Source: Alphaproteobacteria bacterium
GTDB lineage: Bacteria; Pseudomonadota; Alphaproteobacteria; Bin95
Direction of reading: 5' to 3'
NCBI GenBank assembly: GCA_020638555.1
Contig: JACKII010000003.1
Coordinates: 468,369 to 532,368, forward strand
Length of the DNA stretch: 64,000 bases
Positions within the stretch are counted from its first letter, which is position 1. Each line of letters opens with the position of its first letter. Below are positions 52,240 to 62,957 of the stretch, one piece after another. The position numbers and the translations under genes are program-made. The notes under the pieces are model-generated. The model did no database searches. It was given only the letters and a program-made list of their open reading frames with translations, and was not told where the DNA came from.

Positions 52240-52970
52240 CGGGCTTCGTCGGTTGAGGGGCGGGCCGCATACCATGCGCGGGCCCGTTCAAGATCGGCCG
52301 GAGTGTCGACCCCGAGAGGAACCGTGTCAACGATGGCAATGTTGATGGGCATCCCGTCTTCCAGGGCGCGCAGCTGTTCCAGGCGTTCGCGCTGCTCCAG
52401 CAGGCCGGGCGGCAGGCTCACGAACCGCTCCAGCGCGGCCCGGCGATACACATACAGGCCGATATGGTGATAGAGCGGCCCATCGCCGGTCGGCGCCGTC
52501 GCGCGGGTGAAATACAGCGCACGGCGGTTGGCGCCGAACACGGCCTTGACGACATTCGGGTTGGTGCGCTCTTCCTCGCGCACGATCTCCGCCACCGGCG
52601 TGGCGATGGCCGCATCGTCCAGCGCCGCCAGCGTCGCGGCGATGGTCTGCGGGTCCAGGGTCGGCAGGTCGCCCTGGACATTGACCACCGTGTCATAGAC
52701 CCGGGTGGGGTCGACCCGGCGCAAGGCCTGCATGATCCGGTCGGACCCGCTCGGCAGGTCCGGATCGGTCAGCACCGCATCGCCGCCGGCGGCGACCACC
52801 GCGTCGACAATCGCCTGTTCGGCCGCGGCCACGATCACCGGCCCGACCTTGGCCGCCTGGGCGCGCTCCACCACGCGGACGATCATCGGCTTGCCGCCAA
52901 TGTCCGCCAGCGGCTTGTCCGGCAGGCGGGTGGAGGCAAGGCGGGCGGGAATCATCACGATCGAACGCAT
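52236..52970 (-). CDS. kdsB: 3-deoxy-manno-octulosonate cytidylyltransferase
   Basis: 244-residue CMP-KDO synthetase, which activates KDO with CTP for lipopolysaccharide core synthesis in the cytoplasm. The N-terminal nucleotide-binding motif IPARLASTRLPDKPLADIGG (about 8-27) and the later VNVQGDLPTLDPQTI (about 98-112) are diagnostic. It is the first gene of the kdsB-pheA pair, an arrangement seen in other alphaproteobacteria. It is divergent from the cytochrome c gene. Confidence 0.95.
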   Translation of the reverse strand: MRSIVMIPARLASTRLPDKPLADIGGKPMIVRVVERAQAAKVGPVIVAAAEQAIVDAVVAAGGDAVLTDPDLPSGSDRIMQALRRVDPTRVYDTVVNVQGDLPTLDPQTIAATLAALDDAAIATPVAEIVREEERTNPNVVKAVFGANRRALYFTRATAPTGDGPLYHHIGLYVYRRAALERFVSLPPGLLEQRERLEQLRALEDGMPINIAIVDTVPLGVDTPADLERARAWYAARPSTDEAR

Positions 52971-53190
52971 GGCGGCTGGCCCTTCTGTCGGCGTGGCGGA
53001 CGGGTCATCATAGCCGATTCCGCTTGCCCCCGATTTGCTTCCCGGGCAAGAGGGCGTGGAGCCTCAGGCCGGCGCGCACGTCAACAGTGGCGTTGAGCCG
53101 CATTTGCCCGCAACGGGTTCGGCGGTAGCCGTTTCCGTATGCTAGTCTTGCTGCCCGTGCGATGCCGATAGTCCGAGAAAGGCCCGTTTC

Positions 53191-53820
53191 ATGAACTCGA
53201 TGGAAGTCAACAAGATCGCAGCCGCGATCCTCACCGCAGGGGTGGTGGCGATGCTGCTGGGCTTCGTCGCGAAGCTGATCATCCCCGTGCCGGGCGCGCA
53301 CGGCGGCCATGACGGCCCGAACCTGTTTGCCGATCTCGCACCGACCGAGCACAAGGAAGCCGCCAAGCCCGCCGGCCCCGAGCCGATTGCCGCCCTTCTG
53401 GCGACGGCGACGGTCGAGGATGGCGAGAAGGTCGCCAAGAAATGCGCCTCCTGCCACACGTTCGAGCCGGGCGGCCCGAACAAGGTCGGCCCGAATCTGG
53501 CCGGTGTCGTCGGTGCGCCGCACGCCCATCACAAGGACTTCGCCTATTCGGCCGTCATGCAGGACATGAAGGGCACCTGGACCTATGACGCCCTGAACCA
53601 TTTCCTGTACAAGCCGAAGGACTACGCGCCGGGCACCAAGATGTCGTTCCCGGGCCTGAAGGACGCGAAGGACCGGGCCGCCGTGATCACCTATCTGCGC
53701 TCGTTCACCGACAACCCGCCGCCGCTGCCCGATCCGGCCGCTGCCGCCAGCGAAGGCGACGCCAAGCCGGCCGAGGGCGAGGCCAAGCCCGCCGAGGGCG
53801 CCGCGCCGCAAAAGCACTAG
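53191..53820 (+). CDS. membrane-anchored cytochrome c
   Basis: 209-residue c-type cytochrome with an uncleaved N-terminal membrane anchor (about residues 9-33), a short linker, one heme domain with CASCH (Cys85, Cys88, His89), and the likely distal ligand Met151 in GTKMSFPG. The tail is Ala/Glu/Lys/Pro-rich with a repeated AKPAEGEAKPAEG motif. It resembles the membrane cytochrome c-552/CycM type that links bc1 to an oxidase. ATG 53191 is preceded by GAGAAAGG. An HisN-like gene follows 24 bases later. Confidence 0.92.
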   Translation: MNSMEVNKIAAAILTAGVVAMLLGFVAKLIIPVPGAHGGHDGPNLFADLAPTEHKEAAKPAGPEPIAALLATATVEDGEKVAKKCASCHTFEPGGPNKVGPNLAGVVGAPHAHHKDFAYSAVMQDMKGTWTYDALNHFLYKPKDYAPGTKMSFPGLKDAKDRAAVITYLRSFTDNPPPLPDPAAAASEGDAKPAEGEAKPAEGAAPQKH

Positions 53821-53844
53821 GCGTTCGGAACGCGGGCCATCGCC

Positions 53845-54630
53845 ATGCAGACCGTCCCGCGCGAACTGATCGACCTGGCACAACGGGCGGCTCAACTGAG
53901 CCGCCCGATTTTGCGCCGGTATTTCCGCGCCCGGCTGGACGTGGTCCGCAAGGGCGACGAATCGCCCGTGACCCGGGCCGACCGCGAGGCCGAAGCCGCG
54001 ATCCGCAGCCTGCTGGCGCGCGAGGTGCCGGACCACGGCCTGATCGGCGAGGAGCACGGCAGCGAACGCGCGGACGCCGATTATGTCTGGGTGGTCGATC
54101 CGCTGGATGGCACCCGCGCCTTCGTCGTCGGCAAGCCCACCTTCGGCACCCTGATCGCGCTGGCCCACAAGGGCCGCCCGATCCTCGGCCTGATCGACAT
54201 GCCGATGCTGGACGAACAATGGATCGGCGCCGCCGGCCACCGCACCACCTGGAACGGTGAACCCGCGGAAACGCGGGCGTGCGAACGCCTCGCCGATGCC
54301 TGGATCAACACCACCACCCCGGAAATGTTCCAGGGCGCCCAAATGCAGGGCTTCGAGCGCGTGCGGGACGCTTCGGCCGGGTGCAATTACGGCGGCGACT
54401 GCTATGGCTACGGCCTGGTGGCCAGCGGCTTTGTCGACCTGACCATCGAGGCCAGCATGCAAACCTACGACTTCATGGCCCTGGTGCCGGTGGTCGAGGG
54501 CGCCGGCGGCCGCATCACCGACTGGTCCGGCAAGCCGCTCGGCCTGGATGGCGACGGCACCGTCCTCGCCGCCGGCGACGCCCGCGTGCATGCGGAAGCG
54601 GTGGCCCTGCTGACGCGGGATCGGGCCTGA
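53845..54630 (+). CDS. hisN: histidinol-phosphatase, inositol monophosphatase family
   Basis: 261-residue Mg-dependent phosphatase. The metal sites are visible as Glu69/Glu70 (GEEHGSE), Asp85 and Asp88 (VVDPLDGTRAFV), and a later Asp in QTYDFMALVPVVEGAGG. The family includes inositol monophosphatase, CysQ and the HisN histidinol-phosphatase found in many alphaproteobacteria; the DPLDGTRAF form with its close follow-up is HisN-like. No his genes are adjacent, so HisN is probable rather than proven. Confidence 0.88.
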   Translation: MQTVPRELIDLAQRAAQLSRPILRRYFRARLDVVRKGDESPVTRADREAEAAIRSLLAREVPDHGLIGEEHGSERADADYVWVVDPLDGTRAFVVGKPTFGTLIALAHKGRPILGLIDMPMLDEQWIGAAGHRTTWNGEPAETRACERLADAWINTTTPEMFQGAQMQGFERVRDASAGCNYGGDCYGYGLVASGFVDLTIEASMQTYDFMALVPVVEGAGGRITDWSGKPLGLDGDGTVLAAGDARVHAEAVALLTRDRA

Positions 54631-54710
54631 AGCCCTCCCGCCCTTTGCAGCCCCGCGGTGGCGGGCTAAGCTGCCGCCCCGCCTCCGGATAGCGCGAGCG
54701 AGCAACGCCC

Positions 54711-55526
54711 ATGACCGCCCCCACCGCCGCCCCCACCTACGAGATTTTTGCCGTCAAATACGGCGAGCGGGTCGGCACCCGTGGCGCGATTTTCATCGGC
54801 GGCGACCCGCACGATGCGCCGCTGGCGATGGACTATTATGTCTGGGCGATCCGCAATGGCGAACGCACCGTGATCGTCGACACCGGCTTCTCGCGCGACG
54901 AGGGCGAGCGCCGCGGCCGCATCATGACCCAGAGCCCCGACGAAGGGCTCAGGCGGGTCGGGATCGAGCCGAACGACGTCCAGGACGTCATCATCAGCCA
55001 CATGCATTACGACCATGCCGGCAATCTCGACCTGTTCCCCAACGCCCGCTTCCACCTGCAAACCGCCGAGATGGCGTTCGCGACCGGCCGCGGCATCACC
55101 TTCGGCGTCCTCGGCCATTCCTTCACCAAGGAGGATGCGCTGGCGACGCTGCGCGCCACCTTCGCCTACCGGGTGCAGTATTACAGCGGCGATGCGGAGA
55201 TCGCCCCCGGCATTGCCGTCCATTTCATCGGCGGCCATGCCGCCGGCCTACAATGCGTCAGCGTTCAGACCGAGCGCGGCCGGGTGATTCTCGCCGCTGA
55301 CGCCGCGCACTATTACGAGAGCTTCCTGGAGGAACCCTCCTTCACCACGCACGTGCACATGAGCGGCATGCTGGAGGGCTATCGCACGCTGCGCCGGCTG
55401 GCGCCGTCGGACGCGCATATCGTGCCCGGCCACGACCCGCTGGTGCTGCGCCGCTACCCCGCCGCGGCGCCCGGCCTGGACGGGATCGCCGTGCGCGTCG
55501 ACCGCCCGGAACAAGCGGACGCATAG
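54711..55526 (+). CDS. N-acyl homoserine lactonase-like metallo-beta-lactamase-fold hydrolase
   Basis: 271-residue metallo-beta-lactamase-fold enzyme with a complete dizinc site: His97, His99, Asp101 and His102 (SHMHYDHAGN), His176 (IGGHAAG), Asp197 (LAADAAH) and His241 (VPGHDP). The pattern and length fit AiiA/AttM-type lactonases that open acyl-homoserine lactones. Similar enzymes act on other lactones, so quorum quenching is plausible but unproven. No signal peptide is seen. yejA follows 76 bases later. Confidence 0.85.
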   Translation: MTAPTAAPTYEIFAVKYGERVGTRGAIFIGGDPHDAPLAMDYYVWAIRNGERTVIVDTGFSRDEGERRGRIMTQSPDEGLRRVGIEPNDVQDVIISHMHYDHAGNLDLFPNARFHLQTAEMAFATGRGITFGVLGHSFTKEDALATLRATFAYRVQYYSGDAEIAPGIAVHFIGGHAAGLQCVSVQTERGRVILAADAAHYYESFLEEPSFTTHVHMSGMLEGYRTLRRLAPSDAHIVPGHDPLVLRRYPAAAPGLDGIAVRVDRPEQADA

Positions 55527-55602
55527 ACCCGTTGCCGCCAGCGTGTGACATGTGCGGTCCCAGGGCTGGCATCCCGGCCCGACTCTCCCCACTATCAAGC
55601 CC

Positions 55603-57534
55603 ATGATCCAGCAGGGTAACGGCCTCCTCCGATCCATCCTCCTCCCGGTGCTGGCAGCCCTGCTGCTGGCCACCGCCCCGGCGCGCGCCGAGAGTCCGGC
55701 CGCCGCCGACAGCGCCATCGCTGCCCGCGCAGAGGCGGACAGAGAGGCGGACAAGGGCCAGGAGATCATCCACTCGCACGCCATCGCCATGCACGGCGCG
55801 CCGAAATACCGGGCGGACTTCCGGCATTTCGCCTATGTGAACCCGGATGCACCGAAGGGCGGCTTCGTCAAACAGGCGGTGACCGGCACGTTCGACAGCT
55901 TCAACCCCTTCATCCCCAAGGGCAATCCGGCCGCCCACAGCACGGCGGGCCTGGAAACCCTGATGACCGCCAGCGCCGACGAGCCCTTCACCCGCTACGG
56001 CCTGATCGCCGAATCGGTCACCTATCCCAAGGACCGCTCGTGGATCACCTTCCACCTGCGCCCGGAGGCCCGCTGGCACGACGGCCTGCCCATCACCGCC
56101 GACGACGTGGTGTTCTCCTTCAACATCCTGATGAAGGAGGGCCAACCCTTTTATCGCTTCTATTATCGCGACGTCGCCTCGGTCACCGCTGACGACCCGC
56201 ACACGGTCACCTATCGCTTCAAGACCAACAAGAACCCGGAACTGGCCCTGATCGTCGGCGAGTTGCCGGTGCTGCCGAAGCATTACTGGCAAGGCCGCGA
56301 CTTCTCCAAGACGACGCTGGAGCCGCCGCTCGGCTCCGGCCCCTACAAGATCGTGGCGTTCGAGCCCGGTCGCTACACCGTGGTCGAGCGGGTGAAGGAC
56401 TATTGGGGCCGCGACCTGCCGGTGAACCGCGGCCAGGACAATTTCGACCGCATGCGCCACGATTATTACCGCGACCAGACCGTGATCCGCGAGGCGATCA
56501 AGGCCGGTGACATCGACTATTACACCGAGAACCAGGCCAAGGCCTGGGCGCAGGATTTCAACATCGAGGCGGTGCGCAAGGGCTGGCTGAAGAAAGAGGA
56601 AATCCACCACAACCGCCCGGCCGGCATGCAGGCCTTCGTCATGAATCTGCGCCGGCCGGTGTTCCAGAATATCGCCGTGCGCGAGGCGCTGGCCTACGCC
56701 TTCGATTTCGAATGGTCGAACAAGAACCTGTTTTTCGGCCAGTACGAGCGCAGCAACAGCTTCTTCTCCAACTCCGAGCTTGCCGCCAAGGGCATGCCGT
56801 CGCCCGAGGAACTGAAAATCCTGGAGCCGTTCCGCAGCCGGCTCGCGCCGGAAGTGTTCGGCCCGGCGGATACGCCCCCCACCACCGACGGCTCCGGCTG
56901 GCCGCGCGACAATCTCCGCAAGGCGTTCAAGCTGCTGTTCCAGGCCGGCTATGAGGTGCGCGACCTGAAAATGGTGAACAAGGCCACCGGCGAGCCCTTG
57001 CGGTTCGAAATGCTGCTGCGCGCGGGCGGCAGCGCCTTCCGCCGCATCGTGTTGCCGATGCAGCGCAATCTCGCCCGTCTCGGCATCACCATGACCATTC
57101 GCGAGGTCGACGATGCGCAATACATCAACCGCATCCGCGCCCGCGATTTCGACATGATCGTCGGTGGCTGGGGCCAGAGCGACTCGCCCGGCAACGAACA
57201 GCGCGCCATGTGGAGCAGCGAGGCCGCCGACCTGCCGTCCTCCCGCAACTATGCCGGCCTGAAAGACCCGGTGGTCGACGCGCTGGTCGAGGAAATCATC
57301 ACCGCGCCCGACCGCGAAAGCCTGGTCAACCGGACCCGCGCGCTGGACCGGGTGCTGCGCTCGCACCATTTCGTGATCCCGAACTGGTACCTGTCGGTGG
57401 ACCGCATCCTCTACTGGGACAAGTTCTCCCGACCCCGGGTCACCCCCGACAGCGGCACCAGCCTCAGCTACTGGTGGTGGGACGAGGCCAAGGCGGAGCG
57501 CCTGGCCGCCGAACGCGGAAAGACGACCAACTGA
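55603..57534 (+). CDS. yejA: extracellular solute-binding protein of a peptide ABC transporter (YejA-like)
   Basis: 643-residue periplasmic binding protein of the oligopeptide/nickel SBP family, with a signal peptide (about 1-29, cleavage after APARA). HAIAMHGAPKYRADFRHFAY and ADDVVFSFNILMKEG are typical of YejA, which captures microcin C and peptides. The C-terminal half contains RDFDMIVGGWGQSDSPGNEQ. It leads the yejABEF cluster; the yejB ATG overlaps its stop codon (TGATG). ATG 55603 is preferred because the signal peptide starts there. Confidence 0.92.
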   Translation: MIQQGNGLLRSILLPVLAALLLATAPARAESPAAADSAIAARAEADREADKGQEIIHSHAIAMHGAPKYRADFRHFAYVNPDAPKGGFVKQAVTGTFDSFNPFIPKGNPAAHSTAGLETLMTASADEPFTRYGLIAESVTYPKDRSWITFHLRPEARWHDGLPITADDVVFSFNILMKEGQPFYRFYYRDVASVTADDPHTVTYRFKTNKNPELALIVGELPVLPKHYWQGRDFSKTTLEPPLGSGPYKIVAFEPGRYTVVERVKDYWGRDLPVNRGQDNFDRMRHDYYRDQTVIREAIKAGDIDYYTENQAKAWAQDFNIEAVRKGWLKKEEIHHNRPAGMQAFVMNLRRPVFQNIAVREALAYAFDFEWSNKNLFFGQYERSNSFFSNSELAAKGMPSPEELKILEPFRSRLAPEVFGPADTPPTTDGSGWPRDNLRKAFKLLFQAGYEVRDLKMVNKATGEPLRFEMLLRAGGSAFRRIVLPMQRNLARLGITMTIREVDDAQYINRIRARDFDMIVGGWGQSDSPGNEQRAMWSSEAADLPSSRNYAGLKDPVVDALVEEIITAPDRESLVNRTRALDRVLRSHHFVIPNWYLSVDRILYWDKFSRPRVTPDSGTSLSYWWWDEAKAERLAAERGKTTN

Positions 57535-58655
57535 TGCTGGCCTATATCATCCGCCGTCTGTTGCTGATGATCCCGACCCTGCTCGGCATCATGGCGATCA
57601 ACTTCCTGATCATCCAGCTCGCCCCCGGCGGGCCGGTGGAGCAGGTGATCGCCCAGCTTTCCGGCCAGGGCACCGGCGCCATCCAGCGCGTCACCCAGTC
57701 CGGCAGCGAGTTCGTGCCCGGCGCCGGCGGCGAGGGCGGCCCGCAAGGCGGCGCGTCGACCAGCCCTGGCAACACCTATCGCGGCGCCCAGGGCCTGGAC
57801 CCCGAATTCATCAAGGACCTGGAGCGCCAGTTCGGCTTCGACAAGCCGCTGGGCGAGCGTTTCCTGATGATGATGGGCTCCTACCTCACCTTCGACTTCG
57901 GCAAGAGCTTCTTCCGCGACCAGTCCGTAGTCGATCTGGTGCTGGAGAAAATGCCGGTCTCGATCTCGCTCGGCCTCTGGACGACGCTCTTGACCTATCT
58001 GATCTGCCTGCCGCTCGGCATTGCCAAGGCGGTGCGGGACGGCTCGCGCTTCGATGTCTGGACCAGCGGTCTCATCATCGTCGGCAACGCCATTCCCAGC
58101 TTCGGCTTCGCCATCCTGCTGCTGGTGCTGTTCGCCGGCGGCAACTATTTCGACTGGTTCCCGCTGCGCGGCCTGACCTCGCCCGGCTTCGACCAGATGA
58201 GCCTGCTGGAGCAGATCGGCGACTATTTCTGGCACATGACGCTGCCGCTCGCCGCCATGATGATCGGCGCGTTCGCGACGCTGACCCTGCTGACCAAGAA
58301 CAGCTTTCTCGACCAGATCTCGCAGCAATACGTCATCACCGCCCGCGCCAAGGGCCTGACCGAGCGGCAGGTGCTGTGGGGCCATGTGTTCCGCAACGGC
58401 ATGCTGATCGTCATCGCCGGCTTCCCCGGCGCCTTCGTCGGCATCCTGTTCGGCTCGGCCGTGTTCATCGAAACCATCTTTTCGCTGGACGGCCTCGGCC
58501 TGCTGGGCCTGGAGTCGGCGCTGAACCGGGATTATCCGGTCATGTTCGCGACCCTCTACGTCTTCACCCTGCTGGGGCTGGTCATGGGGCTGGTCGGCGA
58601 CCTGATGTACATGATCGTCGACCCCCGCATCGACTTCGAAGCGAGAGGAGCCTAG
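57534..58655 (+). CDS. yejB: peptide ABC transporter permease YejB
   Basis: 373-residue inner-membrane permease with six helices. The first, LAYIIRRLLLMIPTLLGIMAINF, is at the N terminus. A periplasmic segment (about 40-100) is Gly-rich with an inserted-looking stretch (GAGGEGGPQGGASTS). The EAA-type loop reads ARAKGLTERQVLWGHVFRNG. Translation is coupled to yejA by a one-base overlap. Its TAG stop is the left boundary of a palindromic repeat, which separates it from yejE by 205 bases. Confidence 0.93.
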   Translation: MLAYIIRRLLLMIPTLLGIMAINFLIIQLAPGGPVEQVIAQLSGQGTGAIQRVTQSGSEFVPGAGGEGGPQGGASTSPGNTYRGAQGLDPEFIKDLERQFGFDKPLGERFLMMMGSYLTFDFGKSFFRDQSVVDLVLEKMPVSISLGLWTTLLTYLICLPLGIAKAVRDGSRFDVWTSGLIIVGNAIPSFGFAILLLVLFAGGNYFDWFPLRGLTSPGFDQMSLLEQIGDYFWHMTLPLAAMMIGAFATLTLLTKNSFLDQISQQYVITARAKGLTERQVLWGHVFRNGMLIVIAGFPGAFVGILFGSAVFIETIFSLDGLGLLGLESALNRDYPVMFATLYVFTLLGLVMGLVGDLMYMIVDPRIDFEARGA

Positions 58656-58800
58656 CGCATGGGTGCAACGCCCCTTTTCCCCCTCCTCCCCCGTCCCCGA
58701 CCCGATCGGGGACCCATGCCTGAGCGCTTCTCACAGGGTTCGGATCCTGTGGGGAACTCTCAGGCATGGCCCCCGGATCAAGTCCGGGGAGGCGGCCGGT
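58652..58800. mobile_element. divergent palindromic element inside the yejABEF operon
   Basis: Begins in the CTAG that holds the yejB stop codon and contains the facing core motifs CCCATGCCTGAGCGC and CTCTCAGGCATGG. Hairpins CCCCGACCCGATCGGGG and CCCCGGATCAAGTCCGGGG flank them. The outer arms are poorly conserved, so it is a diverged relative of the CTAG-bounded family. It may attenuate or stabilise the operon transcript. Confidence 0.6.
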
Positions 58801-58860
58801 GGATCATGAAACAACGGCGGGCACCCTCGCACGTGCCGGAACTGGACGGGTAGCCGCACC

Positions 58861-59886
58861 ATGGCCCTCTCCCCTCTCACCCAACGCCGTATCGCCAATT
58901 TCAAGGCCAACCGCCGGGGCTTTTGGGCGCTCTGGCTGTTCCTGATCCTGTTCGGCCTGTCGCTGTTCGCGGAGTTCCTGGCGAACGACAAGCCCTTCCT
59001 GGTCTGGTACGACGGCGGCGTCTACATGCCGATTTTCCAGGGCTATCCGGAGACGACGTTCGGCGGCGAATTCCCGACGGAGGCCGACTACCGCGACCCC
59101 TATGTGAAAGAGAAGATCGGCGAAAAAGGGTGGATGCTCTGGCCGGTGATCCCGTTCAGCTACGACACCGTCGCCTGGGACCTGCCGGAGCCCGCGCCCT
59201 CGCCACCGGATGGCACCCACTGGCTCGGCACCGACGACCAGGCGCGGGACGTGATGGCCGGCCTGGTCTACGGCTTCCGCATCTCCGTGATTTTCGGCGT
59301 GACCCTGACGGTGCTGAGCGCGCTGGTCGGCGTGTCGGCCGGCGCGCTGCAGGGCTTTTACGGCGGCTGGTTCGACCTGCTGTTCCAGCGCTTTATCGAG
59401 ATCTGGTCCGGCCTGCCGACGCTCTACATCCTCATCATTATGGCCAGCGTCATCGTCCCCGGCTTCTTCACCATCCTGACCCTGCTGCTGCTGTTCGGCT
59501 GGATCGGCTTTGTCGGCGTGGTGCGGGCGGAGTTCCTGCGCGCCCGCAATTTCGACTATGTCCGCGCCGCGCGGGCGCTGGGGGTGCGCGATCTGGTGAT
59601 CATCTTCCGCCATGTGCTGCCGAACGCCATGGTCGCGACCCTGACCTTCCTGCCGTTCTCGCTTCTGGGCGGCATCACCAGCCTGACCGGCCTCGACTAT
59701 CTGGGCTTCGGCCTGCCGCCGGGCTCGCCCTCGCTCGGCGCGCTGCTGGCCCAGGGCAAGGCCAACCTGCAAGCGCCCTGGCTCGGCCTCACCGGCTTTT
59801 TCACCATCGCCGTGCTGCTGTCGCTCCTGGTGTTCGTCGGCGAGGCGGTGCGCGACGCCTTCGACCCGCGCAAGACGGGGCTCTGA
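58861..59886 (+). CDS. yejE: peptide ABC transporter permease YejE
   Basis: 341-residue permease of the YejE type. An N-terminal soluble extension with the first helix (about 19-37) and a large periplasmic loop (FGGEFPTEADYRDPYVKEK) is followed by five helices. The cytoplasmic EAA loop reads AARALGVRDLVIIFRHVLPN. It works with YejB as the channel and with YejF as the energy source. yejF starts 4 bases after its stop codon. Confidence 0.93.
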   Translation: MALSPLTQRRIANFKANRRGFWALWLFLILFGLSLFAEFLANDKPFLVWYDGGVYMPIFQGYPETTFGGEFPTEADYRDPYVKEKIGEKGWMLWPVIPFSYDTVAWDLPEPAPSPPDGTHWLGTDDQARDVMAGLVYGFRISVIFGVTLTVLSALVGVSAGALQGFYGGWFDLLFQRFIEIWSGLPTLYILIIMASVIVPGFFTILTLLLLFGWIGFVGVVRAEFLRARNFDYVRAARALGVRDLVIIFRHVLPNAMVATLTFLPFSLLGGITSLTGLDYLGFGLPPGSPSLGALLAQGKANLQAPWLGLTGFFTIAVLLSLLVFVGEAVRDAFDPRKTGL

Positions 59887-59890
59887 GCCG

Positions 59891-61519
<1,629 letters not shown>

Positions 61520-61570
61520 GGCAGCGAGGCCGGTTCGCCCGGCGGCTCGGAACTGGCGGAAAAGCGGCAT

Positions 61571-61614
61571 TGGCGCCGCTGCCGTTGGCCAGGGCGAACG
61601 GCAGCGGCGCCAAT
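61571..61614. terminator. large perfect hairpin between convergent genes
   Basis: 17-base-pair perfect stem (61571-61587 with 61598-61614) around a 10-base loop, 51 bases after yejF and 19 bases after the LLM gene on the other strand. No long T-run adjoins, but it lies where both transcripts should end. Confidence 0.6.
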
Positions 61615-61633
61615 CCGAAGATCGGCCGGCGCC

Positions 61634-62872
61634 TCAGTCGTCGCCGCCGGCCGCGGCGGCTTCCTTGGCGGCCATCTGGGCCTTGAGCTGTTCCGGGGTC
61701 AGGCGGACGATGTCCTCGTTCTGGTGGCTGTAAATGTCGTAGGGCTGGGTGTCCAACTCCTCCAGCACGATCTCGCCGGCCAGCACCGCGCGCTTCCACT
61801 CGGCGTGCGCGGCTTCCTCGCCGTGGAATTCCGGCATGACCTCTTCGGCGAACATTTTCAGCGAGGCACAGATGTCTTCATGGCTGGTCTTGCCGGCCTG
61901 GTTCAGCAGGATCACCTGGTCCACATGCGCGTCCTGGAACATGCGCAGCTTGCGGCGGATCGTGTCCGGCGAGCCGATCAGCGCGCCCTCGAACGCCTTC
62001 TGCGCCTTCTCCGAATGGCGCCAGTCCTGGAACTTGTCCCAGAGATTGACGGTGCCGGGCGCGGCAATACCCTCGCGGCCGTAATGCGACAGGGCGAAGA
62101 TGAAGAAGGTCCAGCCGCTGGCCTTCTCATAGGCTTCCTCGTCCGTCTCCGCACACATGAAGCCCGAGACCATGGCGATGTTCGGGTTGGTCTGGTACTC
62201 GGTCAGCTTGTGCTGGTTGTGCAGCAGGTTGTTGTAATACTTGTGCACCCAGGCCTCCGCCGCATCCGGCGAGACGAAGGTGAAGCCCAGCGCACCCATG
62301 CCCCACTGGCCGGCCTGGCCGATGGTCTGGATGTTGGAGCAGGCAACCCAGAGCGGCGGGTGCGGCTTCTGCACCGGCTTCGGCACCACATTGCGCGCCG
62401 GGAAGTCGTAGAACTGGCCGTGCCATTCCCAATCGGTCTTGGTGAACATGGGAATGGTGCACTTGACGGCTTCTTCCCAGCGGTCGCGCTTGGAGCGGAC
62501 CTGAATGCCGAACGGGTGCAGTTCCGCCGGGCCGGCGCCCTCGCCCATGCCGAACTCGACCCGGCCGCGCGACAGCAGGTCGAGGGTGGACACCTTCTCC
62601 GCCACCCGGTGCGGCTGGTTCGTGGTCAGCTGGATGATGCCGTAGCCAAGGCGGATATTCTTGGTGCGCTGGCTGGCGGCGCCGAGGAACACTTCCGGGC
62701 TGGCGGAATGGGAGTATTCCTCCAGGAAGTGATGCTCCACCTCCCACGCGTAGTCATAGCCAAGCTGATCGGCCAATTCGATCTGGGCCAGGGAGTCGTG
62801 CATCAGTTGCAGTTCCGCGTCCTCGGTCCAGGGCCGGGGCAACTGATGCTCGTAGAAAATGCCGAATTTCAT
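61634..62872 (-). CDS. LLM class flavin-dependent oxidoreductase (second copy)
   Basis: 412-residue luciferase-like flavin monooxygenase, clearly a paralogue of 7806-9017. It starts MKFGIFYEHQLPRPW, shares EHHFLEEYSHS and NIRLGYGIIQL, and has the same PKPVQKPHPPLWVACSN segment. The C terminus differs and ends in an Ala-rich tail. The substrate is unknown; the two copies likely act on related compounds. It lies 85 bases from an ACR3 arsenite transporter gene on the same strand. Confidence 0.9.
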   Translation of the reverse strand: MKFGIFYEHQLPRPWTEDAELQLMHDSLAQIELADQLGYDYAWEVEHHFLEEYSHSASPEVFLGAASQRTKNIRLGYGIIQLTTNQPHRVAEKVSTLDLLSRGRVEFGMGEGAGPAELHPFGIQVRSKRDRWEEAVKCTIPMFTKTDWEWHGQFYDFPARNVVPKPVQKPHPPLWVACSNIQTIGQAGQWGMGALGFTFVSPDAAEAWVHKYYNNLLHNQHKLTEYQTNPNIAMVSGFMCAETDEEAYEKASGWTFFIFALSHYGREGIAAPGTVNLWDKFQDWRHSEKAQKAFEGALIGSPDTIRRKLRMFQDAHVDQVILLNQAGKTSHEDICASLKMFAEEVMPEFHGEEAAHAEWKRAVLAGEIVLEELDTQPYDIYSHQNEDIVRLTPEQLKAQMAAKEAAAAGGDD

Positions 62873-62957
62873 GGGGCGGGCTCCTTCTTCGCGGCCGCTG
62901 CGGAGGCAGGGACCGGCGCGTGTCGAAGCCCTATACTAAAGACCTAGGCGGCGATCC

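Noticed and set aside
53008..54705. 565-residue frame on the minus strand
   Set aside because: It is antisense to the cytochrome c and HisN-like genes, which have heme and metal-site motifs.
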